A stretch of DNA of 64,000 nt, taken from Acetatifactor sp. (GTDB lineage Bacteria > Bacillota > Clostridia > Lachnospirales > Lachnospiraceae). The notes under the pieces were generated by a model. That model was not told the origin of the DNA and made no database searches. It worked only from the letters and a program-made list of their open reading frames with translations. This document shows positions 26,476 through 35,455 of the stretch, piece by piece. The stretch's first letter is position 1; the number at the start of each line of letters is the position of its first letter. Location: the NCBI GenBank assembly GCA_022511385.1, contig JAFLRN010000006.1:1-64000 (forward strand), written 5' to 3'. A program made the translations under genes and the position numbers.

Positions 26476-26525
26476 GATTAAAAGATTACAATGGTAAGGC
26501 AAGAAAAAAGAAGGAGGTCATGGAA

Positions 26526-27071
26526 ATGACAAACATTAGGTTAAAAAGAAAAATGTTGGCAGGAGGTATCATGGCGCTTATGCTGGGCTGTACAGCATGT
26601 TCTTCAAATGAAAACTCACCGGCACCCGTGGAGCCTTCCAATGTTGTGGGAAATCCACCAGCAGCTGGGGATTCTCAGCAGCCTCAGCCTGTTCAAAACA
26701 GCGGACAGGAGGAAACGGAAAACCATTCCTCTGACTGGTATTTTGAAAATACTAATCTGACAGGAAATGTGGTTGATTTTTTGGAAGACGGTTTCACGCT
26801 ATCACCTGCTATTGAAGGGGATGGCGGAAAGGAATTAGCGATAGCAGTCCCTGGAACAGAGGACCCAGATAGTCTGGTAACAATATCCTATTCTGAGAAT
26901 ATTATTTTTGAGGTCATTACAATGGATTGGGCCAGTAACACGATGATTTCCAGAGAAACAGCGGATAAGGAAACCGTCAAAAAGCAGTCCTACGTCCTAA
27001 TTTTTGGAACCTGCCAAGATACAAGGAATTGGACAGCAGACAGGGTGGTCATTATCAGACAGAGCAGGTAA
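26526..27071 (+). CDS. Predicted lipoprotein of unknown function
   Basis: A 181-aa secreted lipoprotein: basic start (TNIRLKRK), hydrophobic stretch, and a cysteine-rich lipobox region LGCTACSS, after which mature residues are Ser/Pro/Gln-rich before a folded part beginning near SSDWYFENTNLTGNVVDFLEDG. That segment is reminiscent of small domains found with ABC exporters, but I cannot name it. AAGGAGG lies eight bases before the ATG at 26526. First gene of the operon with two permeases and an ATPase; a palindromic element and a weak terminator separate it from the first permease. Confidence 0.85.
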   Translation: MTNIRLKRKMLAGGIMALMLGCTACSSNENSPAPVEPSNVVGNPPAAGDSQQPQPVQNSGQEETENHSSDWYFENTNLTGNVVDFLEDGFTLSPAIEGDGGKELAIAVPGTEDPDSLVTISYSENIIFEVITMDWASNTMISRETADKETVKKQSYVLIFGTCQDTRNWTADRVVIIRQSR

Positions 27072-27072
27072 T

Positions 27073-27134
27073 AGTGTGAAAAGTAATTCTAAGTCAGCAA
27101 AGTACGCTGACTAAGAATTACTAAGTTTCACACT
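27073..27134. repeat. Palindromic element with AGTGTGAAAAGTAA ends (copy 2)
   Basis: Starting two bases after the lipoprotein stop codon, the left arm AGTGTGAAAAGTAATTCT pairs with the right arm apart from small bulges, with an inner GTCAGC/GCTGAC stem and a 7-nt loop. The outer sequence is the same GTGTGAAAAGTAA terminus as in the elements at 18009 and 48018. Confidence 0.75.
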
Positions 27135-27136
27135 GA

Positions 27137-27162
27137 AGAATGCCAGGGACAGGCATTCTTTT
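27137..27162 (+). terminator. Weak internal terminator-like hairpin
   Basis: AGAATGCC at 27137-27144 pairs with GGCATTCT at 27152-27159, followed by TTTC. It lies between the lipoprotein and the permease genes and could lower expression of the transporter relative to the lipoprotein. Confidence 0.45.
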
Positions 27163-27203
27163 CATGGAATATTTGTGTCGCCCCAGGCGGCATGGAGGTT
27201 AGG

Positions 27204-28400
27204 ATGAACAGTATAAAAAGAGGTCTTTGCTATATTCGTAGAAAAAAGGGAAAGTCGGCACTATTGCTGTTCATTTTCCTGGCAGTGGCAACGATGGTCT
27301 TAGGTATCCTGTCCATACTGAAAGCAACATCATCTGTAAAAAGTGAGATCCTTCGTAACACAAATACCAAAGTAACACTGTTGGTGCAGGATAGTACGGA
27401 TCTGTTTGGGCAGGAGGATGTATCAGCTGTTTTGGATACAGAAAATATTGCCAGTGTCAATCGGAGTACAAGATACATTGCTGTACCGGGAAATTTTATT
27501 CCCGTGATGGGAGCAGATATGTCCCAAATGCAGGTTGTAATTATTGGTTATGATGATCTGGAGAAGGATAGTCCATTTGAGGAAAATATCTGCCGGCTGG
27601 TCCAGGGAACTTTTCCGACAAGAGAGAATGAGATTGTGGTAAACCAACTGCTGGCAGAAGGGAACCAGATTACTGTAGGGGATGAGCTGACTTTTCGGAC
27701 CGATACAGGCGAGGAATACACAGCTTTTGTGGCAGGACTTTACCTGACAGGAAATGAGCGCAGGCAGACAGAAAGCGTCACAACAGAGAACAGGATCGAA
27801 AACCAGGTGTATGCTTCCAGTGATTTGATAAGTGGATGGAACGGAGGGCAGTATGAAAAACTGGTGGCTTATGTGGAGAATCCGGAAATCCTTACACAGA
27901 CAGCGGAAAATCTGAGAAACCAGTTCGGAAACCGGGCGGAAATAAGCACACTGAGTACCATGTACCAGAGGATGCAATATTCACTTATACAAGTGGAGCG
28001 TATTACCCATCTGATCCTGGCGCTTACAGTCGTAACCGGAGTATTGGTGGTGGGTATGCTGCTATGTATGTGGATGCGCAGCCGGAAGATAGAGATTGTG
28101 GTGTTTATCAGTCTTGGTCTGTCTAAAGCTGAGATCTATTTTCAAATGGTGGTTGAGACTCTGCTTTTATATTCGCTGGGATTACTGGCTGCAGCAGGTC
28201 TTTATGGGGTATTTCTTTCCAGACTGGAGAAATGGATCAATACAGCAGGCGGAACAGGACTTAGGATGACTTATTCTTTTGGATTAGTTGGGATTGTGTG
28301 GGGAATAGGCGCACTAATCATGATAAGTCTGGTGGCTTTTGCGGCGGTTCCGCTATTCAGGAAAAATCTAAAGACAATTCTGTCTGAAATGGAAGGTTGA
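27204..28400 (+). CDS. ABC transporter permease (FtsX/MacB type), first
   Basis: A 398-aa permease with one span near the N-terminus (about 17-38), a large extracytoplasmic domain of about 220 residues, and three spans in the C-terminal FtsX domain (LILALTVVTGVLVVGMLLCMW onward, with SRKIEIVVFISLGLSKAEI as the coupling segment). The ATG at 27204 follows GGAGG by five bases. With the next permease and ATPase it forms a heteromeric MacB-like exporter or mechanotransmission complex; substrate unknown. Confidence 0.88.
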   Translation: MNSIKRGLCYIRRKKGKSALLLFIFLAVATMVLGILSILKATSSVKSEILRNTNTKVTLLVQDSTDLFGQEDVSAVLDTENIASVNRSTRYIAVPGNFIPVMGADMSQMQVVIIGYDDLEKDSPFEENICRLVQGTFPTRENEIVVNQLLAEGNQITVGDELTFRTDTGEEYTAFVAGLYLTGNERRQTESVTTENRIENQVYASSDLISGWNGGQYEKLVAYVENPEILTQTAENLRNQFGNRAEISTLSTMYQRMQYSLIQVERITHLILALTVVTGVLVVGMLLCMWMRSRKIEIVVFISLGLSKAEIYFQMVVETLLLYSLGLLAAAGLYGVFLSRLEKWINTAGGTGLRMTYSFGLVGIVWGIGALIMISLVAFAAVPLFRKNLKTILSEMEG

Positions 28401-28416
28401 ATAGAGAGGTATGAGA

Positions 28417-29859
28417 ATGAATTTATTTGGTCTGGCCATACGGTCAGTGATAAGAAAACCAGTGAAAAGTATTATTTTACTGTTGATTGTATTTGTGGCT
28501 ACGAGCTTTATCTATGCAGGATGGGCGTGTCAAAGTGCAAGTGTGCAGACGCAGGACGCGGGAAGGCAGGCTCTGGGAGCAAGTTTTCGGTTGGAGGGAA
28601 ATGAGGCAAACAGGCACACCCGGATAGATATCCTGTCTGAACAGATTGGACACGATGTAAGCGGAAGTGCCGGAGGGTTTCACCAGAAGCAGTTGCCAAA
28701 TGGGAGTTGGATGAGCTGGGCAGATAATTCCTTTGAGACACTGCTTTTGGAGGATATTGAGAAGATAGCCGGGACGGAAGGAATTGCAGACTACAATGTC
28801 ACAACCGCTAACACAGTTGTAAACCCGGTGAATTTCCAGAGGATAGAAGATCCGGACGTGGATCAGAGCAGTGATCAGCTGGGTGTTTCGCTGCGCGGCA
28901 ATCTGAATATGGCATATGACTTTGATGTCCAGAAGGGAAATATTGTGGTAGGGGATGGACGGCTGATAGAACCCGGTGAGAGTGACGTCTGTGTCATTTC
29001 ACGGGAGCTGGCGGAATTGAACCGTTTGTCGTTGGGGGATGTCCTGCAGTTTAACAACTGGAGGGAACGGGAGGATTCGACAGTTTATGATGCGGTCATC
29101 ATAGGTATTTATGATTCCGTTCAGAAAATCATGCCAATCATGGCGGGAGACACCTACCGGGCAGAAAATATCATATTTACAAACTTACGTTTTCCGGAGA
29201 AGGCGGAAGGGTGCGATGGCGATCCACTGTTCCAGTACGCTACCTTTTGGGTAGAGGATGTGGATGCGTATGAGGAAGTAAAAGCACGGATACGGGAAGT
29301 AGACATTAACTGGGAGAGGTATGATTTTCTCGATAATACGGGAATGAGCGATACAATGGCGGAAAACTTCAACGACTTAAGTGATATGAGTTCCCTGCTG
29401 TTAGTATTTGTGGTGGTTTCTGCTGTGCTTATCTTATCTTTTGTGTTTCTTTTCTGGATGCGGAACCGGATACACGAGATCGGCATACTGCTTTCCATAG
29501 GGCGGAGCAAGCTGCAGATAACGGCGCAGGTTCTGGCGGAAGGTTTGTTGATTGGTGTTGCAGCTTTTTTGCTTGCGACATTGACTGCGCCTGCAGTTTC
29601 CAAAGGCGTAGCTGATTATCTTGTGGGGTATCAGATACAGCTTGCAGAGGAGAGGGAGCAGGCAGATGCGGGCATGGTGGCATCCTCCCTGCTTTCAGAG
29701 TCAGAGACTCAGGTTTTGGGAGTAAGTGTAAAGATTGGAATGGATGTGATTCTGTTTGCGTTTCTATCTACCGCAGGAATCGTTATAGCATCCGTCTTTT
29801 TCTCAGGAATTTATGTGATGAGACAGCGGCCTAAAGAAATTTTAAGCCAAATGAGTTAA
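28417..29859 (+). CDS. ABC transporter permease (FtsX/MacB type), second
   Basis: A 480-aa paralogue of the preceding permease: N-terminal span at about 15-35, an extracytoplasmic domain of about 280 residues and a C-terminal FtsX domain (LLLVFVVVSAVLILSFVFLFWM, then IHEIGILLSIGRSKLQI). AGAGAGG lies seven bases before the ATG at 28417; an ATG at 28411 is too close. The last residues, RQRPKEILSQM, resemble the PKEIL ends of many FtsX-type permeases, near the ATPase interface. Confidence 0.88.
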   Translation: MNLFGLAIRSVIRKPVKSIILLLIVFVATSFIYAGWACQSASVQTQDAGRQALGASFRLEGNEANRHTRIDILSEQIGHDVSGSAGGFHQKQLPNGSWMSWADNSFETLLLEDIEKIAGTEGIADYNVTTANTVVNPVNFQRIEDPDVDQSSDQLGVSLRGNLNMAYDFDVQKGNIVVGDGRLIEPGESDVCVISRELAELNRLSLGDVLQFNNWREREDSTVYDAVIIGIYDSVQKIMPIMAGDTYRAENIIFTNLRFPEKAEGCDGDPLFQYATFWVEDVDAYEEVKARIREVDINWERYDFLDNTGMSDTMAENFNDLSDMSSLLLVFVVVSAVLILSFVFLFWMRNRIHEIGILLSIGRSKLQITAQVLAEGLLIGVAAFLLATLTAPAVSKGVADYLVGYQIQLAEEREQADAGMVASSLLSESETQVLGVSVKIGMDVILFAFLSTAGIVIASVFFSGIYVMRQRPKEILSQMS

Positions 29860-29871
29860 AGGAGAGTGTTT

Positions 29872-30504
29872 ATGATAGAGTTGAAGAATGTGTCTTATTA
29901 TTATAAGACACAAAAAGATAAATTAGTTTTAAATCAGATTTCATACCGTTTTGAGCCGGGAAAAATGTATGCGATCTTAGGCGTCAGCGGTTCCGGCAAG
30001 ACAACCTTGCTTTCCCTGCTGGCCGGCTTGGATTCACCGGTAGAGGGGGAAGTATGCGTGGATGGAGAGAACATCCTGAAGAAAGGTCTGGCCCATCACA
30101 GAAAGACCAACATTTCGCTTGTCTTTCAGAACTACAACCTGATCGACTATCTGACACCGGGGGAGAATGTGCTGCTGGGCGGGAATGCGGATGCAGATAT
30201 CCTGCTGACACAGATGGGGATTGACCGGATCACCAGAAAGAGAGGGGTAATGCAGCTCTCCGGCGGCCAGCAGCAGAGGGTGGCAATCGCAAGGGCATTG
30301 GCGAGCAAGGCACCGGTCCTTTTGGCGGATGAACCGACAGGGAATCTGGACGAGGCTACAGCAGAGGATATTACCAATATTTTTAAGAATCTGGCGCACG
30401 ACCAGAAAAAGTGCGTGATTGTAGTCACACACAGCAAGGAACTGGCGGAAGAAGCTGATGAGGTTATTATGTTGAAGAATGGGCGGATTAGTATGGAACA
30501 GTAA
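29872..30504 (+). CDS. ABC transporter ATP-binding protein (MacB/LolD type)
   Basis: A 210-aa ATPase with Walker [10 protein letters not shown] at about 37-45, signature [15 protein letters not shown], Walker [13 protein letters not shown] and the switch His in VVTHS. The ATG at 29872 follows GGAG by seven bases. Last gene of the operon; it would energise the two FtsX-type permeases. Confidence 0.95.
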   Translation: MIELKNVSYYYKTQKDKLVLNQISYRFEPGKMYAILGVSGSGKTTLLSLLAGLDSPVEGEVCVDGENILKKGLAHHRKTNISLVFQNYNLIDYLTPGENVLLGGNADADILLTQMGIDRITRKRGVMQLSGGQQQRVAIARALASKAPVLLADEPTGNLDEATAEDITNIFKNLAHDQKKCVIVVTHSKELAEEADEVIMLKNGRISMEQ

Positions 30505-30740
30505 AAATTAAAAGGTGATACGCATTGCCTAAAACTTTTGCATTGCCACACCTTGTTGAGATACATTGATCCAGAATGTTTTCCCGTACAGAAAAGAAAA
30601 TGAAACAAATTATTTTCATATCTCTGGACCTGATTAATATTTTTTTATATATTTTTTTATGGAGATTTTAACTATTTAGCTTTAAATCTTGTCTTAATAG
30701 ATGAAGGGCCTTCGAAATTACAGTGAGAGGAGGGAGGCAT

Positions 30741-31298
30741 ATGGAGGATTCGCAGATCATCGACTTGTACTGGCATCGTGATGAAATGGCAATAACAGAG
30801 ACCAAGCGAAAATATGGTGCTTTTTGTTACAACATAGCATTCAATATTCTTTCAGTGAATGAAGATGCGGAGGAATGTGTAAACGATACCTATTATCGGG
30901 CATGGAACACAATCCCGCCGCAGCGGCCTGTAACATTTAGAGCATGGCTTGGCAAGGTGGTGCGTAATATTGCTATCAACCTTTGGAATAAAAACCATAC
31001 TCAAAAGCGATATGCCGGTATGACAGAGTTATTATGTGAACTAGAAGACTGCATCCCATCCCCTCACACTATCGAACATCACATGGAAGAAAAAGAGTTG
31101 TCAGAGTACATCAGCGCGTGGCTGCGTTCCCTTGCATGGGAAGACCGAGCTTTGTTTGTACGCCGTTATTGGAATGGCACACCGCTTGGAGAGCTGGCAA
31201 AGGAATGGAATATTGCCCCCGGCAAACTGGCCTATCGAATGCGCCGACTGCGAGGTGAACTTAAAACAGCTCTTGAAAAGGAGGGTATTTATCTATGA
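30741..31298 (+). CDS. ECF-type RNA polymerase sigma factor (copy 2)
   Basis: A 185-aa sigma factor with region 2 (AEECVNDTYYRAWNTIPPQ, WLGKVVRNIAINLW) and region 4 (AWEDRALFVRRYW, APGKLAYRMRRLRGEL). It is a clear paralogue of the sigma factor at 23747-24304 on the other strand. The ATG at 30741 follows GGAGGGAGG; the frame is open to a GTG at 30723. It overlaps its membrane partner by 4 bp. The 30505-30740 gap upstream is very AT-rich and no -35/-10 pair stands out in it. Confidence 0.9.
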   Translation: MEDSQIIDLYWHRDEMAITETKRKYGAFCYNIAFNILSVNEDAEECVNDTYYRAWNTIPPQRPVTFRAWLGKVVRNIAINLWNKNHTQKRYAGMTELLCELEDCIPSPHTIEHHMEEKELSEYISAWLRSLAWEDRALFVRRYWNGTPLGELAKEWNIAPGKLAYRMRRLRGELKTALEKEGIYL

Positions 31299-32323
31299 GA
31301 GTAATAGAAGTAACCACCATATTCAACAGCATTACAAATATCAGCGAAGATATTATTGAAGAAGCGCAGAAGGATGTGCGGTTTTTTTCCCACAAAAAGA
31401 AAAGAAATATTGCATGGAGCAAATGGGTGGCAGCTGCCGCCAGTTTGGGTATCATTGCTTTGACTGCATTTGCAGTGTTTCGCTTTACCGCTCCTTCTGA
31501 TGCTCATTTGAATTTAGATGATAGCGTTTTAGGGGAATCGGTGCCTTTTGAGCCGCTGCCCACAGTAGTCAATACTGAAAACATTGGTGACGAAAGTGAT
31601 TTGTTGCAGAACAACGAGCCTATCTACTATAGCGCACTGCAACTTCCGAATGGCGGGGTAAAGGAGGAGCTTCTGGAGGCGTTTCAAGGGGGTGCAAGTA
31701 CCGCATCTATTGCGTCCTTCAGAGAATTTCGTGCAGATGGAGATTCTGTTGACTACATTGCTATTTTGGAGGGTGAGATTACTAATATTTATCTGAAACA
31801 TTATGATTATAAAGTGGCGTATGATAAATTTGAAGAGGAGCAGATATTTAACTATCATTATAAGACTGTCGTATATGAGATGTGCGTTGATAAGGTGTGG
31901 TTTGGAGATTTTGCTGCAGGAAGCACTATTTTGGTAGAGGATCAAACCTATTGGGGAACGTCGCTATGTGGCGAGACTTTTGCCATAAAGCAAGGGCACA
32001 GTTATGTAATTCCAATTTATCAAGGCAGCGATGAGCTTTTTCTACCTCCCAGTGAAACGCTGGTAAGTGGTGATATCACGAAAGACAGTAACTACAGTAC
32101 TTATTATCCTTATCATCCCCAGATAGAAGTGACGTTGGATAACTATTATATTGTTCCTGATGAATGGGAAACTCTGGCGGTGCCGGAAGCCACCAGAATT
32201 ATTATGGATGTGGAGCTTGAAGGAGAATACGGTTGGTACAAAGATAAAATGTTGATTTTGTCAGAAGAATTATTTGGTACCAGAATGGAACTTCTGGTAC
32301 AGAAGATATTGGGTATAGAATAA
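31295..32323 (+). CDS. Putative anti-sigma factor / membrane-anchored protein (ECF partner 2)
   Basis: A 342-aa protein with the same plan as the protein at 22620: a cytoplasmic start (FNSITNISEDIIEEAQKDVRFFSHKKKR, compare YNSITNVDNQFIEKAQTKLKKKK), one membrane span near 46-65, and a large extracytoplasmic region of unknown fold. The shared N-terminal part is the likely sigma-binding segment; the external parts differ, which suggests different signals. ATG overlaps the sigma gene stop codon (4 bp). Confidence 0.7.
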   Translation: MRVIEVTTIFNSITNISEDIIEEAQKDVRFFSHKKKRNIAWSKWVAAAASLGIIALTAFAVFRFTAPSDAHLNLDDSVLGESVPFEPLPTVVNTENIGDESDLLQNNEPIYYSALQLPNGGVKEELLEAFQGGASTASIASFREFRADGDSVDYIAILEGEITNIYLKHYDYKVAYDKFEEEQIFNYHYKTVVYEMCVDKVWFGDFAAGSTILVEDQTYWGTSLCGETFAIKQGHSYVIPIYQGSDELFLPPSETLVSGDITKDSNYSTYYPYHPQIEVTLDNYYIVPDEWETLAVPEATRIIMDVELEGEYGWYKDKMLILSEELFGTRMELLVQKILGIE

Positions 32324-33128
32324 ATAATATTGTTACAAGAATGTAGCATCTTTGCCTCAAACAGTGCTTAATGAGAGTGAAAGCAACGTTTTGTGCGCAG
32401 CATTGTCTATTTTCGTAAAGAATTTTTCAATGCTTGTAAAGTATCAGTGATTATCATTAGTTCTTTGCTGGTACAATCCTACAATAAATTAGCAGTTTCA
32501 GAAGGGTATGTGTGTTCTGCACTGTTAAAGTTGGCAACCTCTATTTAAAATGGGGGTTGCTAACTTAGATTAATCAGACGATATATAATGCAAAGTTATG
32601 CAACGGCTAAGGAAACAGATTTCACAAGTAACAGCTCAAATAGAACCGCTTAGAAAGCAGAAAAGCATCCACATAAACAGAGTCTGATGATAAGCATGCT
32701 GCGGAATACATGCAGAGAATACAGGGCGCAGTCCGTATGTCGGAGCGGATAAATCACGAGTTTGGTTTCAGGACGGCACAACTTCCTTTTTTGCCGAGTT
32801 GGAAAAGTCCAGCCAGCAGCAGAGAGAGCGAATCGAAAAGGCGCACGAGGAAAAGCGCGCTGAAAAGAAAGAGCAGGAAAAACAGGCGGAACGCGATAAA
32901 CAAGCAGAGCGTACCACGGTTCAGGCAGACAGCTTAGAGGAATTGCTTGAACGCGAGAATCAAACGAAAGCATATTGGTAAAAGGCAGGAACACACTTGT
33001 AAGAAAAGGTGTCCAATACAACGTGCAAAGAGAAGAATAGAAGTTGCATGGAGGCAAGCAGTACACGCAAGGTAGATTACTATCGTTGCTACTGATTGCC
33101 TTTTTATGTTTGTGATGTTGGAGGACTT
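32324..33128. other. 800-bp gap with hairpin and gene remnant
   Basis: No intact gene is visible. A hairpin (AAGTTGGCAACC at 32528-32539 with 32555-32566, 11 of 12 paired) has no T-run after it. Remains of a coding sequence lie at about 32588-32981 and are listed separately. The last 100 bp lead into the 33129 gene, which has a GGAGG site but no clear promoter. Confidence 0.6.
32588..32981 (+). pseudogene. Frameshifted remnant of a small protein of the following cluster
   Basis: One frame (from about 32677) reads SDDKHAAEYMQRIQGAVRMS followed by ERINHEFG, then the sense shifts to another frame that reads VWFQDGTTSFFAELEKSSQQ and a long Glu/Lys/Arg helix to a stop at 32981. The lysine-rich helical tail resembles that of the protein at 36294. 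A short frame from 32588 (MQSYATAKETDF) may be the old N-terminus. No frame is open across the whole, so this is a decayed gene with at least one frameshift and a probable deletion. The parent family is uncertain. Confidence 0.5.
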
Positions 33129-33788
33129 ATGGGAATCTCACATATTAGTAAAGCAAATATTGGAGCACAGTTGATTACTTCAACAAATAGCGGGGAGCCG
33201 GATTGGTCTATCATTCCGACCGCAGGAAAAAGCAGCAAATCACAGAATGAATTTGTTAATGAGATAAAAGAGCTGGCGCGGAAAGCAGCTTCAACAACAA
33301 ATAAAGCGGAATTGGATTATATCTCAAGACGAAACCTGCAATTACACGCAGAGTATTTGTCGGATGTAGCTCCCAACAGAAAGATGTTATATCAGCAGGC
33401 AAAAAATACAATAAAGAACCAAAGCGGCAACTCAAAATGCCGGGGAATTGGGGAATTAACACTACTTGACTTTTTGGAGGAAGCAGAGGGAAAGATCAGC
33501 AACCTTGCAGATAGAAAATTTGTACTGGCAGGGGGAGGTACATTGGTATGTCCTATGCTGACAGGCGGCGGGTATGGAGCGGAAATTTTTTATGGTGGAA
33601 CAATGGTATTGTCAAATACGGGTTATGGCTGGGGTTATGGAGCAACACCCGCAGAGCAAGAAAAATCAAAGGAATTTTATGAAATATACTTTAATGAATA
33701 CCGTTCCGTAAAGAATAGTGAGGGGGCAGAGTTGGCAGAGCTACCCGATTATTTAGAAGATAAGCCAATTTTTGATGAAAGGGCATAA
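33129..33788 (+). CDS. Hypothetical protein of the orphan cluster (219 aa)
   Basis: Not recognised. The N-terminus MGISHISKANIGAQLITSTN is short, polar and Asn/Ser-rich, without a Sec signal. A helical middle (EFVNEIKELARKAASTTNKAEL) precedes a Gly-rich segment (AGGGTLVCPMLTGGGYGAEIFYGG). The ATG follows GGAGG by four bases. First intact gene of a run of same-strand genes reaching 37916, most without recognised domains. Base composition is AT-richer than the dcw region. Confidence 0.7.
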   Translation: MGISHISKANIGAQLITSTNSGEPDWSIIPTAGKSSKSQNEFVNEIKELARKAASTTNKAELDYISRRNLQLHAEYLSDVAPNRKMLYQQAKNTIKNQSGNSKCRGIGELTLLDFLEEAEGKISNLADRKFVLAGGGTLVCPMLTGGGYGAEIFYGGTMVLSNTGYGWGYGATPAEQEKSKEFYEIYFNEYRSVKNSEGAELAELPDYLEDKPIFDERA

Positions 33789-33810
33789 GAAAAAATAAAA
33801 TTAGGATACG

Positions 33811-33820
33811 CAAAGAAGCG
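33811..33820 (+). repeat. CAAAGAAGCG motif, copy 1
   Basis: Short motif in the gap after the 33129 gene. It recurs after two other genes of the cluster (34757 and 41899) with longer flanking identity there. Confidence 0.4.
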
Positions 33821-33859
33821 AGACGTGAAATATTTTACAAAATATAGAGGGAAAGCACT

Positions 33860-34738
33860 ATGTATGAATTGATACAGGTTTCAGACAGAAGCTATTATAT
33901 TCAATGTCCTGCAAAGATAGGGCTTGTGAGGCTTAATGACACGGATGTTTGCTTAATTGACAGCGGAAATGACAAGGACGCAGGACGGAAAGTACGGCAA
34001 ATTTTGGATAGTAATAATTGGAGATTGACCGCAATTTACAACACACATTCTAACGCGGATCACATAGGTGGCAATAAATATCTGCAAGGGCAGACAGGTT
34101 GTAAGATATTTGCACCGGGCATAGAATGTGATTTCACACAGCACCCGATTTTGGAGCCGTCTTTTTTATACGGCGGTTATCCCTGCAAGGAGCTTCGGCA
34201 TAAATTTCTTATGGCGCAGGAAAGCAATGTGGAATATCTGACAAGAGAAGTTGTACCAGAGGGCTTTGAGATTATTGATTTGCCGGGACATTTCTTCGAT
34301 ATGGTGGGTTTCCGCACACCGGATGATGTGATCTACCTTGCCGATTGTCTTTCGAGCAGGGAAACACTGGATAAGTACCAGGTTGGTTTTATCTATGACG
34401 TGGAAGCTTATATAAAAACGCTTGAAATGGTAAAGACATTGAAAGCAAAGATGTTTGTACCGGCTCATGCACAAGTCACAGAGAACATTTCAGAGTTGGC
34501 ACAGTATAACATTGATAAGGTACAGGAAATTGCAGAAAGGATTGTTGCCCTCTGCAAAGAACCGGCTTACTTCGAAATGATTTTATCAAAGCTGTTTACG
34601 GAGTATGCCTTGAATATGAATTTTGAACAGTATGTGCTTGTTGGCAGCACCGTCCGTTCATATCTTGCATGGCTGAAAGATACGGGCAGGGTAAGCGCAA
34701 TATCTGAAAATAATATGCTGCTTTGGAAACAGATATAA
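33860..34738 (+). CDS. MBL-fold metallo-hydrolase with altered metal motif
   Basis: A 292-aa cytosolic protein of the metallo-beta-lactamase fold. The metal motif is THSNADH (His63, Asp67, His68), followed by LPGHFFDMVGF (third-site His), YLADCL (bridging Asp) and VPAHAQV (last His). The second histidine of the canonical HxHxDH is Asn65, so one zinc site may be changed. A C-terminal helical extension of about 90 residues may bind nucleic acid or a partner. GAGGGA lies eight bases before the ATG. Substrate unknown; it is the only clear enzyme among the cluster's unknowns. Confidence 0.88.
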   Translation: MYELIQVSDRSYYIQCPAKIGLVRLNDTDVCLIDSGNDKDAGRKVRQILDSNNWRLTAIYNTHSNADHIGGNKYLQGQTGCKIFAPGIECDFTQHPILEPSFLYGGYPCKELRHKFLMAQESNVEYLTREVVPEGFEIIDLPGHFFDMVGFRTPDDVIYLADCLSSRETLDKYQVGFIYDVEAYIKTLEMVKTLKAKMFVPAHAQVTENISELAQYNIDKVQEIAERIVALCKEPAYFEMILSKLFTEYALNMNFEQYVLVGSTVRSYLAWLKDTGRVSAISENNMLLWKQI

Positions 34739-34752
34739 AAACGAATGAGCAA

Positions 34753-34778
34753 TATACAAAGAAGCGGGTGGCATACAC
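34753..34778 (+). repeat. CAAAGAAGCG motif, copy 2
   Basis: The core CAAAGAAGCG at 34757-34766 is followed by GGTGGCATACAC. The copy at 41899 reads the same core followed by GATGGCATGCAC, so identity extends over about 25 bp with purine transitions only. Confidence 0.5.
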
Positions 34779-34827
34779 AATAGTTTTATTACTATAGGAC
34801 AATAGATGTATTTCGGGGGCTATAGTT

Positions 34828-35397
34828 ATGAATGTCAGCAACATAAGGGTATCATATGGGACTGAAAAAGTAAAATCTTCAAAAAATGACTGGAAACTAA
34901 CAGATACCCTTAAAGAGCAAATTATAGAATATGCAAAAGAAGATGCAAAAAGAAATGTTTATATGGGAGAAAAGTTCACATGTCTGCGTAAAAGTGAGGT
35001 AGCAAAAGTTGCTCCTGACAGGGCAGCATTGATGGCAACATTTGACCAAGCGATTGCCTTTGGCGATATGGGTGATTTGCAGAGAGTAAAAGGGGATGGT
35101 GAGCGGTGGTTATATGTTTTATTTGGAATTCCATATGAAGCAGAGTTTCAGTCCGTGGGGTTTGGTTCAGCGGTTCATGTGTATGATGAAAACGGAGATG
35201 AAATCTTGACATATACGGGAGGCGTCGGTTGGCAAGAAAAGGAGTCAAAAGCTGAAACGATTGTACATAGATCGTTAAGATTAACATATTACAACGCATG
35301 GCAGGATGCAAAAAAAGAAATCAAACAAATGGGCAGAGAGCTTGTTTCAGCTGACGGGGAAATAGTGAAGGAAAGTAAATTTGATTATAGGGCATGA
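34828..35397 (+). CDS. Hypothetical protein of the orphan cluster (189 aa)
   Basis: Not recognised. Starts MNVSNIRVSYGTEKVKSSKN, again a short polar N-terminus, then a helical region (LKEQIIEYAKEDAKRNVYMG) and a beta-rich middle (WLYVLFGIPYEAEFQSVGFG, then VHVYDENGDEILTYTGGVGW). The C-terminal half looks helical. No Sec signal or membrane span. The ATG follows a GGGGG stretch. Same strand and spacing pattern as its neighbours. Confidence 0.68.
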   Translation: MNVSNIRVSYGTEKVKSSKNDWKLTDTLKEQIIEYAKEDAKRNVYMGEKFTCLRKSEVAKVAPDRAALMATFDQAIAFGDMGDLQRVKGDGERWLYVLFGIPYEAEFQSVGFGSAVHVYDENGDEILTYTGGVGWQEKESKAETIVHRSLRLTYYNAWQDAKKEIKQMGRELVSADGEIVKESKFDYRA

Positions 35398-35455
35398 CTT
35401 TGACAATAACAAATCAAACCCACCTGTGGGCGAAGATAGAAAAGAGGAATAGAGA

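Noticed and set aside
32710-32937. Open frame of 75 codons starting MQRIQGAV
   Set aside because: Only its first part looks like protein; the rest is a frameshifted reading of the remnant gene, so it is listed as pseudogene.
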